From a bacterium BMS3Bbin08 (lineage in GTDB: Bacteria; Nitrospirota; Thermodesulfovibrionia; UBA6902; BMS3Bbin08): a DNA stretch of 64,000 bases. Position numbers and translations under genes: made by a program. Shown in pieces: positions 53,936-63,274 of the stretch. The DNA is taken from NCBI GenBank assembly GCA_002897775.1, contig BDTR01000019.1, positions 18,082-82,081 of the forward strand, written 5' to 3'. A model generated the notes under the pieces. It had not been told where the DNA came from and searched no databases. It was given only the letters and a program-made list of their open reading frames with translations. Positions within the stretch are counted from its first letter, which is position 1. Every line of letters starts with the position of its first letter.

Positions 53936-54676
53936 TCAGTTGCAGATCCCTTTGCCGGGCTGAAACTCAAGGCTTTCCGGCGCGAGCGTTACAAGGAAAG
54001 TAAGAGAGTCTGTCAGGAACAGGACCCCGAAAGTAATAAGCAGCAGCCCGCTTAATATCATTACCGGCCGGATGAACTTCTTTATGGCGCTAAAGTGGCT
54101 TAGAAAAGTGTTTATAAGAAGAGAGGTCAAAAAGAAAGGTATCCCAAGCCCGGCAGAGTAAATAACCAATAATTTGAAACCGTAAAATGCCGAGCCTGAC
54201 GAGCCGGCGATAAAAAGGATCGAACCCAGTATCGGGCCTATGCATGGGGTCCAACCGGCGGCAAATGTCAGGCCGACTATAAAAGAACCGATAAAACCCC
54301 GTGGTTTTGACTTAAGGTGGATCCTTTTTTCCATTGACAGGAACCTGATCTTAAAGACCCCCATGACGTAAAGACCCAGAAGGATGATAATGGTCCCGCC
54401 GATTATCCTTATCTCATCGTAATAAGCGATGAGTATACGGCCGACAAAAGATGAAAAAACGCCCAGCAGGATAAACACCAGGGAAAACCCCGCGATAAAT
54501 GACAGGGAGCTGATAATTGTGGTCTTTCTTATATGCGCCTTGTCGCCGCCCTTGAAATCATCAAAGGAGATCCCGGTAATAAAAGACACGTAAGACGGTA
54601 TGAGCGGCAGGACGCATGGCGAGAGGAACGAGAATAGTCCGCCTAAAAAGGCACCCATAAAACAAATATCAGCCAT
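53936..54676 (-). CDS. ccdA: Cytochrome c biogenesis protein CcdA
   Basis: A 246 aa six-helix membrane protein that moves reducing equivalents from thioredoxin to the periplasm for cytochrome c maturation. Conserved cysteines are in FLSPCVLPLIPSYVSFITG (helix 1) and FAAGWTPCIGPILGSIL (helix 4). It supports the multiheme DsrJ in this window. It overlaps the mogA end by 8 bp as the last gene of the minus-strand operon. Confidence 0.93.
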   Translation of the reverse strand: MADICFMGAFLGGLFSFLSPCVLPLIPSYVSFITGISFDDFKGGDKAHIRKTTIISSLSFIAGFSLVFILLGVFSSFVGRILIAYYDEIRIIGGTIIILLGLYVMGVFKIRFLSMEKRIHLKSKPRGFIGSFIVGLTFAAGWTPCIGPILGSILFIAGSSGSAFYGFKLLVIYSAGLGIPFFLTSLLINTFLSHFSAIKKFIRPVMILSGLLLITFGVLFLTDSLTFLVTLAPESLEFQPGKGICN

Positions 54677-55157
54677 TTAATGCACACTCCTTTTTACTGC
54701 CCTTTATTTTTTCGATGGCATGAGGAAGAACAGGCAGGATGACTTCCAGGTTCTGCCTGACAGCCGCAGGGCTGCCCGGAAGGTTGATTATAAGGGTTTT
54801 CCCCCTTATGCCTGCCACTGCCCTTGAGATCATTGCGTAGGGGGTTTTTTTTAGCCCCTTCATGCGCATTGCCTCTGCAATTCCCGGCATTTCGCGCCTG
54901 ATCACCTCGCGGGTGGCTTCCGGGGTTACATCGCGGGGTGAAGTACCTGTTCCACCGGTTGTGAGGATCAGGTCCACCTTATCGCATAAAGAAAGCAGTT
55001 TCTTTTTGATGAGGCTTTTTTTGTCGGGCAGGATGTCGTAACTGACAACACTGCCTCCGGCCTTTTTAATGATCTTTGAAACAAGCGGACCGCTTTTATC
55101 CTGACGGCTGCCTTTTGAGCCTTTATCGCTTAATGTCAGTACAGCAACCTTGAACAT
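54669..55157 (-). CDS. mogA: MogA/MoaB-family molybdopterin adenylyltransferase
   Basis: A 162 aa molybdopterin-binding protein. It starts FKVAVLTLSDKGSKGSRQDKSG and has LILTTGGTGTSPRDVTPEAT with the catalytic Asp motif, and IINLPGSPAAVRQNLEVIL. It activates molybdopterin by adenylation before metal insertion. The next gene upstream is a MOSC-domain gene, and fdhD lies at 38 kb, together pointing to molybdenum enzymes. Confidence 0.9.
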   Translation of the reverse strand: MFKVAVLTLSDKGSKGSRQDKSGPLVSKIIKKAGGSVVSYDILPDKKSLIKKKLLSLCDKVDLILTTGGTGTSPRDVTPEATREVIRREMPGIAEAMRMKGLKKTPYAMISRAVAGIRGKTLIINLPGSPAAVRQNLEVILPVLPHAIEKIKGSKKECALNG

Positions 55158-55203
55158 AATTGTAACAGAGAGTAGCAGTTTTATGTCTTTCCCTGACCAC
55201 TGT

Positions 55204-55650
55204 CTACTGACTACTGACCACTCTGATTGTGTCTCCTTTTTTTATTGTTCCGCCTTTTAGTACCTTTGCAAAAATACCTTCTTTGGGCATTACGCAGTCT
55301 CCCGCCTGCTCATAGATGGCGCAGCGTGCATGACATACCTTGCCTATCTGGCTTACTTCAAGCTTAACATTGTCCGAAATAAAGATCTTTGTGCCTATTG
55401 GAAGGCGTAGCAGGTCGATCCCCTCAGTGGTTATATTCTCGGCAAAGTCTCCTGAGCCGACCTTTAGTCCCATGTCCTGCATTTTTTTTATGCTTTCAAT
55501 GGCAAGCAGGCTGACCTGCCTGTGCCATTTCTCCGAGGCATGGGCGTCGCCTTCGATACCGTAATTAGTTCGTAATAAGGCCGTATCAACGGTCTTTTTT
55601 CTTATTCCTTTTTTGTCGCTTATGTTTATGGAGACTATTTTAGCATTCAT
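55204..55650 (-). CDS. MOSC domain protein
   Basis: A 148 aa stand-alone MOSC domain (molybdenum cofactor sulfurase C-terminal-like). Motifs: ALLRTNYGIEGDAHASEKWHRQVSLLA (in parts) and KLEVSQIGKVCHARCAIYEQ with the conserved Cys, then GIFAKVLKGGTIKKGDTI. Such small proteins are found in Moco gene clusters and probably carry sulfur or Moco. It is 47 bp upstream of mogA. Confidence 0.88.
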   Translation of the reverse strand: MNAKIVSINISDKKGIRKKTVDTALLRTNYGIEGDAHASEKWHRQVSLLAIESIKKMQDMGLKVGSGDFAENITTEGIDLLRLPIGTKIFISDNVKLEVSQIGKVCHARCAIYEQAGDCVMPKEGIFAKVLKGGTIKKGDTIRVVSSQ

Positions 55651-55709
55651 ATTTAATTGTGGATTGCGGAATGCAGATCCCGGAATGAAAAACTCCTAAA
55701 TCCGAAATC

Positions 55710-57710
55710 TTATTTTATTTTCGCCCCTTCCTTAACGTCCCTGTCCACTGTCAGGATCGACAGCGCGCCTTCACTGTCTGTGGCGGCAAGCAGCATGCCC
55801 TGTGATTCAACACCCATCAGTTTTGCCGGCTGGAGATTTGTAACAACAGCCACTTTCTTCCCCAACAGATCATTGGGCGAATATGTTTTGCCTATGCCGG
55901 CCACGACCTGCCTGGTTTCTCCTGTATCGACCTGAAGTTTGATGAGTTTATTAGAGCCTTCAACTTTTTCAGCCGTGATCACTTTGCCGACCTTAAGCCG
56001 GACCTTTGAGAAATCACTGATCGATATTAAATTATCACCCGATGTTTCCACTTTATTCTCCTTTGATCTGGACGGATTAACGCGGTCTTCCGACGATTTC
56101 CTGGTTTCTTTTGCTTTTTTGAGATCGATCCTCGGGAAAAGCGCCCCGCCTTTAGAGGTTCTGGTGCCGGACAGTTTATAGCCCGCCCACTCTCTGTATC
56201 CGGGACTGGAAGCTATGGTTTCTTCTATGCCGGTATTTATGCCCAGCTGTTTCCATATATTATCTCCGGCAGACGGCATAAATGGATACACATAAACAGC
56301 AATGAGTCTGAGCGATTCTGCCAGGGTATACAGTATATTGGACAGAATGCCGCGGTCTTTTTCTTTCCAGGGCGCCGAGTCTTCTATATATTTATTTACG
56401 GAATTGATCGCGCTCCAGAGCAGGGAGACCGCGTGGCTGAACTCGAGTTTAGTAGAGATAAATGTGTCAAAACCATAGTATAGGGTCAGGGCCGGCCCGC
56501 CCTGGACATCAACACTCTCGCTGTCAAAGCGCGCTCTTACAATTTTTTCTTTATCTCTTTCCTTTGAAACGACCGGATCCGGGACAATGCCCTCATTATA
56601 TTTTTCTATCATGGTCAAAGAACGGCTTAAAAGGTTCCCAAGGTCATTGGCAAGGTCAGTGTTTATCCGGTTGACCATGGCCTCTTCTGAAAAATCGCCG
56701 TCATGACCGAACGGCACTTCCCTGAACAGAAAATACCTGAACGCGTCTGCCCCGTATTTTTCGATCATCTCGTTCGGATCAACGACATTACCGAAGGATT
56801 TGGACATCTTTTTCCCCTCAATTGTCCACCAGCCGTGCGCGAAGATATTTTCTGGAAGGGGCAGCTTGAGCGCCATCAGCATTGTGGACCAGTAAACAGC
56901 GTGCGTGGTAAGTATGTCTTTGCCTATTATATGGTGGGAGGGAGGCCACCAGAAATCACCTGATTTTGCCATTTCCGCGTCAGGAACGAGATAGCGGGTC
57001 GCGGAGAAATAATTAACAAGCGCGTCAAACCAGACATATGTAACGAAGTTATCGTCAAAGGTCAGGGGAATACCCCATGAGAGTCTCTGCTTCGGCCTTG
57101 AGATACAGAGGTCGCCCAGCTCATTGTTCTTCAGAAAGCCCAGCACCTCATTCCTTCTTGTCTCAGGGCGTATATAATCCGGATTCCTGTCTATATACGC
57201 TATCAGGCTGTCCTGATATTTTGACATCAGGAAGAAGTAGTTCTCTTCCTGTATCTGCTCTACAGGCCGTCCGCATTCAGGACAGTTGCCTTCATTCAGA
57301 TCTTTTTCCGTCCAGAACCTTTCATCAGGCGTGCAGTACCAGCCCACGTATTTTCTTCGCTCTATTTCTCCTATGTCCCACAGCCTTTGCATGAGGCCCT
57401 GCACGGTCTTAACATGCCCGCTGTCAGTAGTACGGATAAAGGCATTGTTCGATATGTTCAGCCTGGTCCAGAGGCTCTTGAAATTTTCGACCATCAGGTC
57501 GGCGTGCTCTTTTGGGGAGCGGTTTTTTTCATTGGCGGCCTGCTGTACTTTCTGCCCGTGCTCATCGGTTCCCGTTAGAAAAAAAACTTTTTTGCCGGCA
57601 AGCCGGTTGTATCTGGCGAGTATATCAGCCGCGATGGTCGTATACGCGTGTCCTATGTGAGGGACATCGTTAACATAATAAATGGGCGTAGTTACGTAGA
57701 ACTTATACAT
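55710..57710 (-). CDS. metG: Methionyl-tRNA synthetase
   Basis: A 666 aa class I synthetase. HIGH motif in VNDVPHIGHAYTTIA, KMSKS in EGKKMSKSFGNVVDP, a zinc knuckle half NCPECGRPVEQ, and a C-terminal tRNA-binding OB domain (KVRLKVGKVITAEKVEGSNK, then QVVAGIGKTYSP). It lies 3 bp after ricT. The order holB-ricT-metG is common in bacteria. Confidence 0.95.
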   Translation of the reverse strand: MYKFYVTTPIYYVNDVPHIGHAYTTIAADILARYNRLAGKKVFFLTGTDEHGQKVQQAANEKNRSPKEHADLMVENFKSLWTRLNISNNAFIRTTDSGHVKTVQGLMQRLWDIGEIERRKYVGWYCTPDERFWTEKDLNEGNCPECGRPVEQIQEENYFFLMSKYQDSLIAYIDRNPDYIRPETRRNEVLGFLKNNELGDLCISRPKQRLSWGIPLTFDDNFVTYVWFDALVNYFSATRYLVPDAEMAKSGDFWWPPSHHIIGKDILTTHAVYWSTMLMALKLPLPENIFAHGWWTIEGKKMSKSFGNVVDPNEMIEKYGADAFRYFLFREVPFGHDGDFSEEAMVNRINTDLANDLGNLLSRSLTMIEKYNEGIVPDPVVSKERDKEKIVRARFDSESVDVQGGPALTLYYGFDTFISTKLEFSHAVSLLWSAINSVNKYIEDSAPWKEKDRGILSNILYTLAESLRLIAVYVYPFMPSAGDNIWKQLGINTGIEETIASSPGYREWAGYKLSGTRTSKGGALFPRIDLKKAKETRKSSEDRVNPSRSKENKVETSGDNLISISDFSKVRLKVGKVITAEKVEGSNKLIKLQVDTGETRQVVAGIGKTYSPNDLLGKKVAVVTNLQPAKLMGVESQGMLLAATDSEGALSILTVDRDVKEGAKIK

Positions 57711-57713
57711 TGC

Positions 57714-58649
57714 TTATTTCTTTTTTTTCCTCCAGAACCTTTTCCGTTTACTGAAAGGTTTACCCTGTTCTTTTTTCTTGTGCGCGGCGGGCTTTTCCTG
57801 TCCCCCGGTTTTTTTTGCGTTATCGGGCCGGCCTGAGGGCCCTGACTGCGAAGCCTTTTCTTTGCGGGCCCGGCGCTTTGGCCTGGACGGTCTTGCCGGC
57901 CTTTTCGGAGCCGGGGCAGGCGCGGCGGTTTTTCCTCTTTCTTTCTCGTCCCTGCTTTTGGTCTCCGCCCGGGATATATCCTCCGCGACTTTTTCCCCGG
58001 AGGCCGGCTGTTTTCTGCCGGGCTGTCCAATTTCATAACCCAGGCAGCACATCAGGCGGCCGCAAATGCCGGAAAGCTTCCCCGGATTCAGAACGAGCGC
58101 CTGCTTCTTGGCCATCCTTATTGATATGGGTTCGAACGAGGTTAAAAAGACCTTGCAGCACACTTCTCTGCCGCAGCAGCCGATACCGCCTATGGATTTA
58201 ACCTCATCCCGCACGCCTATCTGCCGCATCTCGATGCGGGTTTTAAATCTTGAGGCAAGGTCGCGTACAAGTTCCCTGAAATCTATCCGTCCTTCAGCCG
58301 CAAAATAAAATATGATCCGTTTCCTGTCCAGGGTCGCTTCGGTCCCCACGATTTTCATAGGCAGTTTAAGACCTTTAGCCCTTTTCACGCAGAAGTCCTT
58401 TGCTTCGTCCTCCAGCGAGCGGTTGCCTCTGTCGGTCTCCATGTCCCGGACCGTTGCTATTCTCAGGATCTTTTTAAACTGCTGGTCGGGTTGTTCCGCG
58501 TTATGCCGTTCTTTTACGACAAGACCCAGGCTGAGTCCCATTTCCGACTCGACAATGACCCGCATGCCGGGTTTTGCTTTAACGCCGTCAGGCATAAAAT
58601 TGTAGATCTTTCCGCACTGTTTAAAGCGGACGCCGACTACATCAGGCAT
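57714..58649 (-). CDS. ricT: PSP1/RicT-family protein with a basic low-complexity tail
   Basis: A 311 aa PSP1 (RicT/YaaT) protein. Core motifs: VGVRFKQCGKIYNFMPDG, VRDMETDRGNRSLE, GGIGCCGREVCCKVFLTSFEP and KLSGICGRLMCCLGYE, whose cysteines bind Fe-S clusters in the Bacillus Ric complex, which guides RNase Y. After residue 210 the protein turns into a long Lys/Arg/Pro/Ala-rich tail, not part of the family core. Codon use there is very GC-rich. Starts after AAGGAGGAACAA. Confidence 0.88.
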   Translation of the reverse strand: MPDVVGVRFKQCGKIYNFMPDGVKAKPGMRVIVESEMGLSLGLVVKERHNAEQPDQQFKKILRIATVRDMETDRGNRSLEDEAKDFCVKRAKGLKLPMKIVGTEATLDRKRIIFYFAAEGRIDFRELVRDLASRFKTRIEMRQIGVRDEVKSIGGIGCCGREVCCKVFLTSFEPISIRMAKKQALVLNPGKLSGICGRLMCCLGYEIGQPGRKQPASGEKVAEDISRAETKSRDEKERGKTAAPAPAPKRPARPSRPKRRARKEKASQSGPSGRPDNAKKTGGQEKPAAHKKKEQGKPFSKRKRFWRKKKK

Positions 58650-58670
58650 TTGTTCCTCCTTAGCGAACTG

Positions 58671-59687
58671 TCAGGCAAAAGTTTTTTTCAGTAAAAGATA
58701 CGTGTGGTAAAGGGTCAGCTGCTTGTTCAGATTAAAGCGCAGCGTATCTTTTATATTATAAAATGTATTGGACAGTTTGAGAACATCTTTTAGTTGTACT
58801 CTTTGTGACATGTCCTTTATCTCTTTAGCCCTGTCTTTATTGATCGTGAGGTCAGCGCTGCCGGTTGCCGCGAACACGGCAATATCCCTTAACCATAGCT
58901 GGACCCATTCAAACCACTCTTCCATAGCTTCCCTGTCTTCCCACAGGTCCTCATTAACACTGCTGAGCAGGCTTTTGAAGTCATCAAACAACCTGTCCCT
59001 TGTACCGATCAGGTCCCCGCTTAGCGCCCACCCCGGCCTTCCTCCGGAAAGCAGACCAAGCAGTTCGGCCCGGCCGCTGTCCATCGGCGTTCTCTCCGTA
59101 CTCAACCCATGTTCCAGCAGTTCCCCCATTTTTTTGAGCGGTAAGGGAGAAAAGTTTATTCTCTGGCACCTTGAGCGGACCGTTAGCGGAACAAGCTCAG
59201 GCATGGAGGAGATCAGAACAAGCACACTCCGGCCCGGGGGCTCCTCCAGTGTTTTCAGGAACGCGTTGGCCGCGGATTGATTAAGGGTTTCCGCCCCGTC
59301 AATAACCGCTATCTTCCAGTTCCCTTCGAATGCCTTATATGACAGGGATTCTTCAAGCCTTCTTATCGCGTTAACCTTTATCTGTCCGTTCTCAGGGGCA
59401 ATGAAGAATACATCAGGATGGGATCTCTTGTCTATTTTTACGCATGAAGAGCAGTTATCGCATGAATCTGCCTCAACCGCACTTTTTTCTTTCTCTCCCG
59501 CAGTGAACAGAGAGTCATCGGCGTTGTTCCGGCAATTAAGCGTCTTTGCAAAATTTACAGCTGTAAGCTTTTTGCCGATGCCGTCCTCGCCGGCAAAAAG
59601 ATAAGCGTGCGCGATGCGGTTTTTTGCTATGCACCGCCTGAGTATCTTTAACGCGCGTTCCTGGCCTATGACCTGTTTTAAAGCCAC
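58671..59687 (-). CDS. holB: DNA polymerase III subunit delta prime
   Basis: A 338 aa AAA+ clamp-loader subunit. IGQERALKILRRCIAKNRIAHAYLFAG (in parts), GEDGIGKKLTAVNFAKTL (Walker A), zinc-binding CDNCSSCVKIDKRSHPD, and the SRC motif TVRSRCQRI. It overlaps tmk by 10 bp, the usual tmk-holB pair. ricT follows after 21 bp. Confidence 0.92.
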   Translation of the reverse strand: MALKQVIGQERALKILRRCIAKNRIAHAYLFAGEDGIGKKLTAVNFAKTLNCRNNADDSLFTAGEKEKSAVEADSCDNCSSCVKIDKRSHPDVFFIAPENGQIKVNAIRRLEESLSYKAFEGNWKIAVIDGAETLNQSAANAFLKTLEEPPGRSVLVLISSMPELVPLTVRSRCQRINFSPLPLKKMGELLEHGLSTERTPMDSGRAELLGLLSGGRPGWALSGDLIGTRDRLFDDFKSLLSSVNEDLWEDREAMEEWFEWVQLWLRDIAVFAATGSADLTINKDRAKEIKDMSQRVQLKDVLKLSNTFYNIKDTLRFNLNKQLTLYHTYLLLKKTFA

Positions 59688-60319
59688 TGAGACTCCAGAA
59701 TTTCAATGATTTTTTTACTGACGTCCCCGACACTGGCCGAGGCATCGATTATTTTTATCCTGTCCGGCTCTTCAACGGCGATCTGATGGTAGCCGTTTCT
59801 GACCTTTTTATGGAACTCTACAGTCTCGAGTTCGAACCTGTCTTCTTTTTTTGCGGCCCTGTTCCTTCTAAGCCCTTCTTCGACATCCATATCAAGAAGA
59901 AACGTCAAAGACGGTTTCAGGTCCGGAGCGACGATATCGTCAAGGGTCTTGATGACCGCGAGGTCGATGCCCCGGGCATAGCCCTGATACGCCAGGGTCG
60001 AATCTGAAAAACGGTCTGTTATTACTATAATGCCCCGGGTGAGCGCGGGATATATTATCTCCCTTACGTGTTGCGCCCTTGCTGAATTATAAAGGAGGAG
60101 TTCTGTCAGGGGGTCCATATTGTTCCCGGCATCAAGAAGGATGCCCCTGATCTTCCTGCTTATTTTCGTTCCGCCGGGTTCTTCGGTTATCAGCACATCA
60201 CGCCCTTTGCCTTTCAGGTAATCGGCAGCAAGTTTTGCCTGAGTGCTTTTCCCTGATCCTTCGATGCCCTCGAACGATATAAAACCATTAAAATTATGAG
60301 TGCCTCTACTGCCTGACAT
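59678..60319 (-). CDS. tmk: Thymidylate kinase
   Basis: A 213 aa kinase. P-loop FEGIEGSGKSTQAKLAADYL, then ITEEPGGTKISRKIRGILL with the DR/EPG motif, VITDRFSDSTLAYQGYARG, and a LID region (RRNRAAKKEDRFE) typical of bacterial TMPK. It overlaps the end of the MetE-like gene by 14 bp and holB by 10 bp. Confidence 0.95.
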   Translation of the reverse strand: MSGSRGTHNFNGFISFEGIEGSGKSTQAKLAADYLKGKGRDVLITEEPGGTKISRKIRGILLDAGNNMDPLTELLLYNSARAQHVREIIYPALTRGIIVITDRFSDSTLAYQGYARGIDLAVIKTLDDIVAPDLKPSLTFLLDMDVEEGLRRNRAAKKEDRFELETVEFHKKVRNGYHQIAVEEPDRIKIIDASASVGDVSKKIIEILESQWL

Positions 60320-61319
60320 AACTGTCTTTTAGCTCCTTTAATAAGTGGAACACCTTTACCGCGTCATTAACTTTCATTGAACCTGTTCCGCATGAAGGGG
60401 TCAGCAGGGCCTGGGCCAGAAGTCTGTCCCGTGAAATACCTATTTTTTCAAGCGAAGACATTCCCCTTTCAAGCTGTTCCCCTAAACCCCGGGTCGTTAC
60501 GTCTCTGATGGCCTCTGTCGTAGGAACCACCCCCCACGCGATAAACCCCCCGTTATTTACAAAAGATGTTATCTCTTCGGGATAAAGACCGATCGTATCC
60601 CAGAAGAAATAAGCGTCAAAATTAAATATGTCAGGTTTTGATGAAAGGACAAGAGGCCAGTCAGCCTTGCTGCAGCAGTGAATTCCCGATATGCCGCCGC
60701 AGTCCCTGATATGATCGACCAGCCCGGACAGCAATCGTGAGGCCTCGGCAGTGTCGACTCCCAGATATGCCGATGTGCCCAGTGCTGAGAATATAGGCTC
60801 GTCAATAAAGATTATCACATCATCCGCGTAAGCACGAAGGAGGTCGATCTGCCAGGAGACCTTTCCCTTAAGCAGTTCAAGCGCCAGCTCCCTCATCTCC
60901 TCATCAAAAAAGATCGGTCTTTTCTGGTCGTCCGTAAGGCTCAGTGTGAATGTAAGCGGGCCTGTGACATGACCTTTAACAACGTCGAGTTTTTGATCTT
61001 TTTCTCTGAGAATGTCCATGAACGCGTATAAACCGGCGGCATATTCTCTGGATATGGGGAACCCCTTTTTATTGCCTATTGCTTCATAAAAAGACGCGAC
61101 AGCCTGGTCTTCCGCCCTTTCCACGCGTATATCTTCGCCCTCGATCCGTAAAAAAGGGAAGCCTTCCGAGTACTGCGGCACCATCAGCTCAAGAAAGCTC
61201 CTGTGCGGAAGTTGGGGCCAGAAAGGTATGTCCACAGAGTCAAAAACGACCCTGCACGCCTCCACAGGGTCAGAATGCGGCAGACTGCCGATACCGGTTG
61301 TGCTGAAACTTTTAAGCAT
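60306..61319 (-). CDS. MetE C-terminal domain-like (core-MetE type) protein
   Basis: A 337 aa TIM-barrel protein homologous to the catalytic half of cobalamin-independent methionine synthase and to uroporphyrinogen decarboxylase-like methyltransferases. Zinc ligand candidates are GIHCCSKADW (HxC) and LLTPSCGTGSMKV (C near the end). The N-terminal folate-binding half of full MetE is absent, as in archaeal and core-MetE proteins, which may use a corrinoid protein as methyl donor. The first gene of the long minus-strand operon. Confidence 0.8.
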   Translation of the reverse strand: MLKSFSTTGIGSLPHSDPVEACRVVFDSVDIPFWPQLPHRSFLELMVPQYSEGFPFLRIEGEDIRVERAEDQAVASFYEAIGNKKGFPISREYAAGLYAFMDILREKDQKLDVVKGHVTGPLTFTLSLTDDQKRPIFFDEEMRELALELLKGKVSWQIDLLRAYADDVIIFIDEPIFSALGTSAYLGVDTAEASRLLSGLVDHIRDCGGISGIHCCSKADWPLVLSSKPDIFNFDAYFFWDTIGLYPEEITSFVNNGGFIAWGVVPTTEAIRDVTTRGLGEQLERGMSSLEKIGISRDRLLAQALLTPSCGTGSMKVNDAVKVFHLLKELKDSYVRQ

Positions 61320-61444
61320 TATTAATCATACTCCATGCAAAGAATAACTTTCAAATAACCCTGGTCCCGTTTAATTTAAACAAACAGCTTACGCTCAGCG
61401 CTGTCCGTATGGAAACAGTTTAATTTATTATCGCCGGGATAAGC

Positions 61445-61473
61445 TTGCATTAGACCGGACATAGTGGTATAAC
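61445..61473 (+). promoter_or_regulatory. Candidate promoter of the DUF3467 gene
   Basis: TTGCAT at 61445-61450 and TATAAC at 61468-61473 with a 17 bp spacer, about 100 bp before the ATG at 61576. The spacer 61320-61575 holds nothing else recognisable. Confidence 0.5.
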
Positions 61474-61575
61474 AATCATTTGGGAAGACAAAAAAGAAAC
61501 TGAAAAACGCGTCAGAACCGGCTATCGGAAAGATAATTTCCAAAAAAAAAGAGATTAAATATAGGGAGGATGCAA

Positions 61576-61860
61576 ATGGCGGACAAACCTCGCGAGATCA
61601 AGCTGAATTTCCCTGCGCAGCTGCAGGCAGGGGTCTACTCGAACAATATGATGGTGTCTCATAGCAGGGAGGAGTTTGTAATGGATTTTTCATTTATAAC
61701 TCCTCCGATGGGCACTGTAGTTGGGCGGATCACTACCAGTCCCGGACATGTGAAGCGGATCATTTCGGCGCTTCAGGACAACGTCAAAAAATATGAGGCC
61801 AAATTCGGGACGATCCTTCAGGCTGAGGAGCCAAAAGGCAATATAGGGTTCAACGCGTAG
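61576..61860 (+). CDS. DUF3467 family protein
   Basis: A 94 aa protein. It starts MADKPREIKLNFPAQLQAGVY with SHSREEFVMDFSFITPP and VVGRITTSPGHVKRIISALQ, the full DUF3467 pattern. Function unknown. The start at 61576 is preferred over 61570 because GGAGGATG overlaps the earlier codon. It stands alone before a CCCCGTTAGA repeat. Confidence 0.85.
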   Translation: MADKPREIKLNFPAQLQAGVYSNNMMVSHSREEFVMDFSFITPPMGTVVGRITTSPGHVKRIISALQDNVKKYEAKFGTILQAEEPKGNIGFNA

Positions 61861-61914
61861 GAAATACGCCATTTCAAAAACAGCCCGGGTTTGTTAAAAT
61901 CTTAACACACGTAA

Positions 61915-61996
61915 GCCCCGTTAGAAGGCCCGCCTTGTCGGGTGGGGTGGGTAAACTTCTAACGGGAAGAATCACTCCGGGCATTCTAACGGGGTG
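61915..61996. repeat. Composite CCCCGTTAGA repeat with two right arms
   Basis: GCCCCGTTAGAAG is followed by an inner inverse arm CTTCTAACGGGA and, 30 bp on, a second one CATTCTAACGGGGT. The centre holds CCCGCC/GGCGGG-like GC-rich text. The last arm ends 4 bp before a possible GTG start of rlpA (62000). Confidence 0.7.
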
Positions 61997-62029
61997 TAAG
62001 TGAGAGAACTTATTCGTAATGACAGGCAT

Positions 62030-62725
62030 ATGAACTTTTCAGCTTTGCGCATGAACACGGGAATCAGAGCGTCTTTGCAGTTTCTGCTGTTGCTGAGCGT
62101 CCTGCTTTACATGTCTTCTTGTGCCCGGTCTGCCCACAGGGTGGTTCAGCCCCCTAAAAGGGATCATGTTACAGCTTCGTGGTATGGTCCGAAATTCCAC
62201 GGAAGAGCTACTTCATCCGGGGAGATATTCAATATGTACGACATGACCTGCGCTCATAAGGGATTTCCCTTTGGCACAAGGCTCCGCGTGACCAACCTCA
62301 AGAACGGCAAATCAGTGGTAGTAACTGTAAATGACAGGGGGCCTTTTGTTGCCGGCAGGGACCTGGACCTTTCTTATGCCGCGGCAAAAGAGATCGGGCT
62401 CGTGAAGGCAGGCGTCGGAAGGGTAAGGATCGAGTATCTGGGAAGGAATATGAGGTATGTAAAGAGGATCGCTTACGGTTCTTCCTCATCATCAGGCCCG
62501 TACACGATCCAGGCAGGGTCATTCAGGGAAAAAGCCAATGCCGACCGCCTGAAACAGGGGCTTAAAACCGGATCTCATGCCGTTTATATAACATCTGTTA
62601 CTGTAAAGGGCAGAAAGTTCTATAGAGTGAGGATCGGCAACTTTAAAAACAGGGACAAAGCTTATTCGTTCGCCAAAACACTGGCTGACGAAGGCTACAG
62701 TGTTTTTCTTACCCCGAAGGACTAG
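62030..62725 (+). CDS. rlpA: RlpA-like septal ring lytic transglycosylase with SPOR domain
   Basis: A lipoprotein with lipobox YMSSC, then the double-psi beta-barrel (ASWYGPKFHGRATSSGEIFN, then TRLRVTNLKNGKSVVVTVNDRGPF, in pieces) and a C-terminal SPOR domain (GPYTIQAGSFREKANADRL, then FYRVRIGNFKNR). It cleaves denuded glycan strands at the septum. Start codon choices are GTG 62000, ATG 62030 and ATG 62051; the last gives the most typical signal length, and 62030 has a weak AGG. The protein is complete. Confidence 0.88.
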   Translation: MNFSALRMNTGIRASLQFLLLLSVLLYMSSCARSAHRVVQPPKRDHVTASWYGPKFHGRATSSGEIFNMYDMTCAHKGFPFGTRLRVTNLKNGKSVVVTVNDRGPFVAGRDLDLSYAAAKEIGLVKAGVGRVRIEYLGRNMRYVKRIAYGSSSSSGPYTIQAGSFREKANADRLKQGLKTGSHAVYITSVTVKGRKFYRVRIGNFKNRDKAYSFAKTLADEGYSVFLTPKD

Positions 62726-62799
62726 TATTCACCTGTTTTCAAAGAGTTTTTCATCAGAAAAACGGTAAAAAACCCTTGCATGTGATTTTTTCAATATAC

Positions 62800-62829
62800 T
62801 TGTAAAAAAAAGATATTGCGTGCTATAAT
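62800..62829 (+). promoter_or_regulatory. Promoter of the tRNA-tuf cluster
   Basis: TTGTAA (62800-62805) and a perfect TATAAT (62824-62829), 18 bp apart, with an A-tract before the spacer. The first tRNA starts about 165 bp downstream. The leader contains hairpins such as GAGCGTA/TACGCTC around 62925-62950. Confidence 0.6.
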
Positions 62830-62993
62830 CTGTCTCGTCCTTAAAGGGCCGGGGTTGTTGGTCCCGAATCCTAACCTGTTGTTTGGACGAAAAAATTAAC
62901 GTTTCAGAAGACACCTTCTTCTTTGGAGCGTATGGTGGAGGTACGCTCAAAGGATAGGTGTGCTTTGCGTTTTTTTAAGCAGGAGACTGTAGT

Positions 62994-63069
62994 GCCGATG
63001 TAGCTCAGCTGGTAGAGCAGCTGATTTGTAATCAGCGGGTCGGGGGTTCGAATCCCTTCATCGGCTCCA
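62994..63069 (+). tRNA. tRNA-Thr (anticodon TGT)
   Basis: Acceptor stem GCCGATG/CATCGGC with encoded CCA. The anticodon loop TTTGTAA in stem GCTGA/TCAGC gives TGT. D and T arms (GGTTCGAATCC) are regular. Confidence 0.97.
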
Positions 63070-63189
63070 TAAAGAGCAGATAACAGAGCACAGACGGCAG
63101 AACCTGCCTACCGGACAGGCAGGCACAGACAACTGAATTATTATCTTAAGTCTGGGGTCTGAGATCTGGGTTCTTTGTTCTGAATTTAA
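63070..63189. repeat. Inter-tRNA spacer repeat (copy 1)
   Basis: Shares several blocks with the 63468-63580 spacer: GCAGATAACAG, CAGGCAGGCACAGAC and TGGGTTCTTTGTTCTGAAT. It includes CCTGCCTACCGGACAGGCAGG, a hairpin (quoted without the last base elsewhere). No gene. Confidence 0.55.
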
Positions 63190-63274
63190 GGAGAGGTTCC
63201 CGAGTGGCCAAAGGGGACGGGCTGTAAACCCGTTGGCTCCGCCTTCGGAGGTTCGAATCCTCCCCTCTCCACCA
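63190..63274 (+). tRNA. tRNA-Tyr (anticodon GTA)
   Basis: An 85 nt class II tRNA with a long variable arm. Acceptor stem GGAGAGG/CCTCTCC, discriminator A and encoded CCA. Anticodon stem-loop ACGGGCTGTAAACCCGT gives GTA. Confidence 0.97.

Noticed and set aside
62729..62950. Minus-strand 73-codon frame in the tRNA leader.
   Set aside because: It is antisense to a strong promoter and leader hairpins, without motif support.
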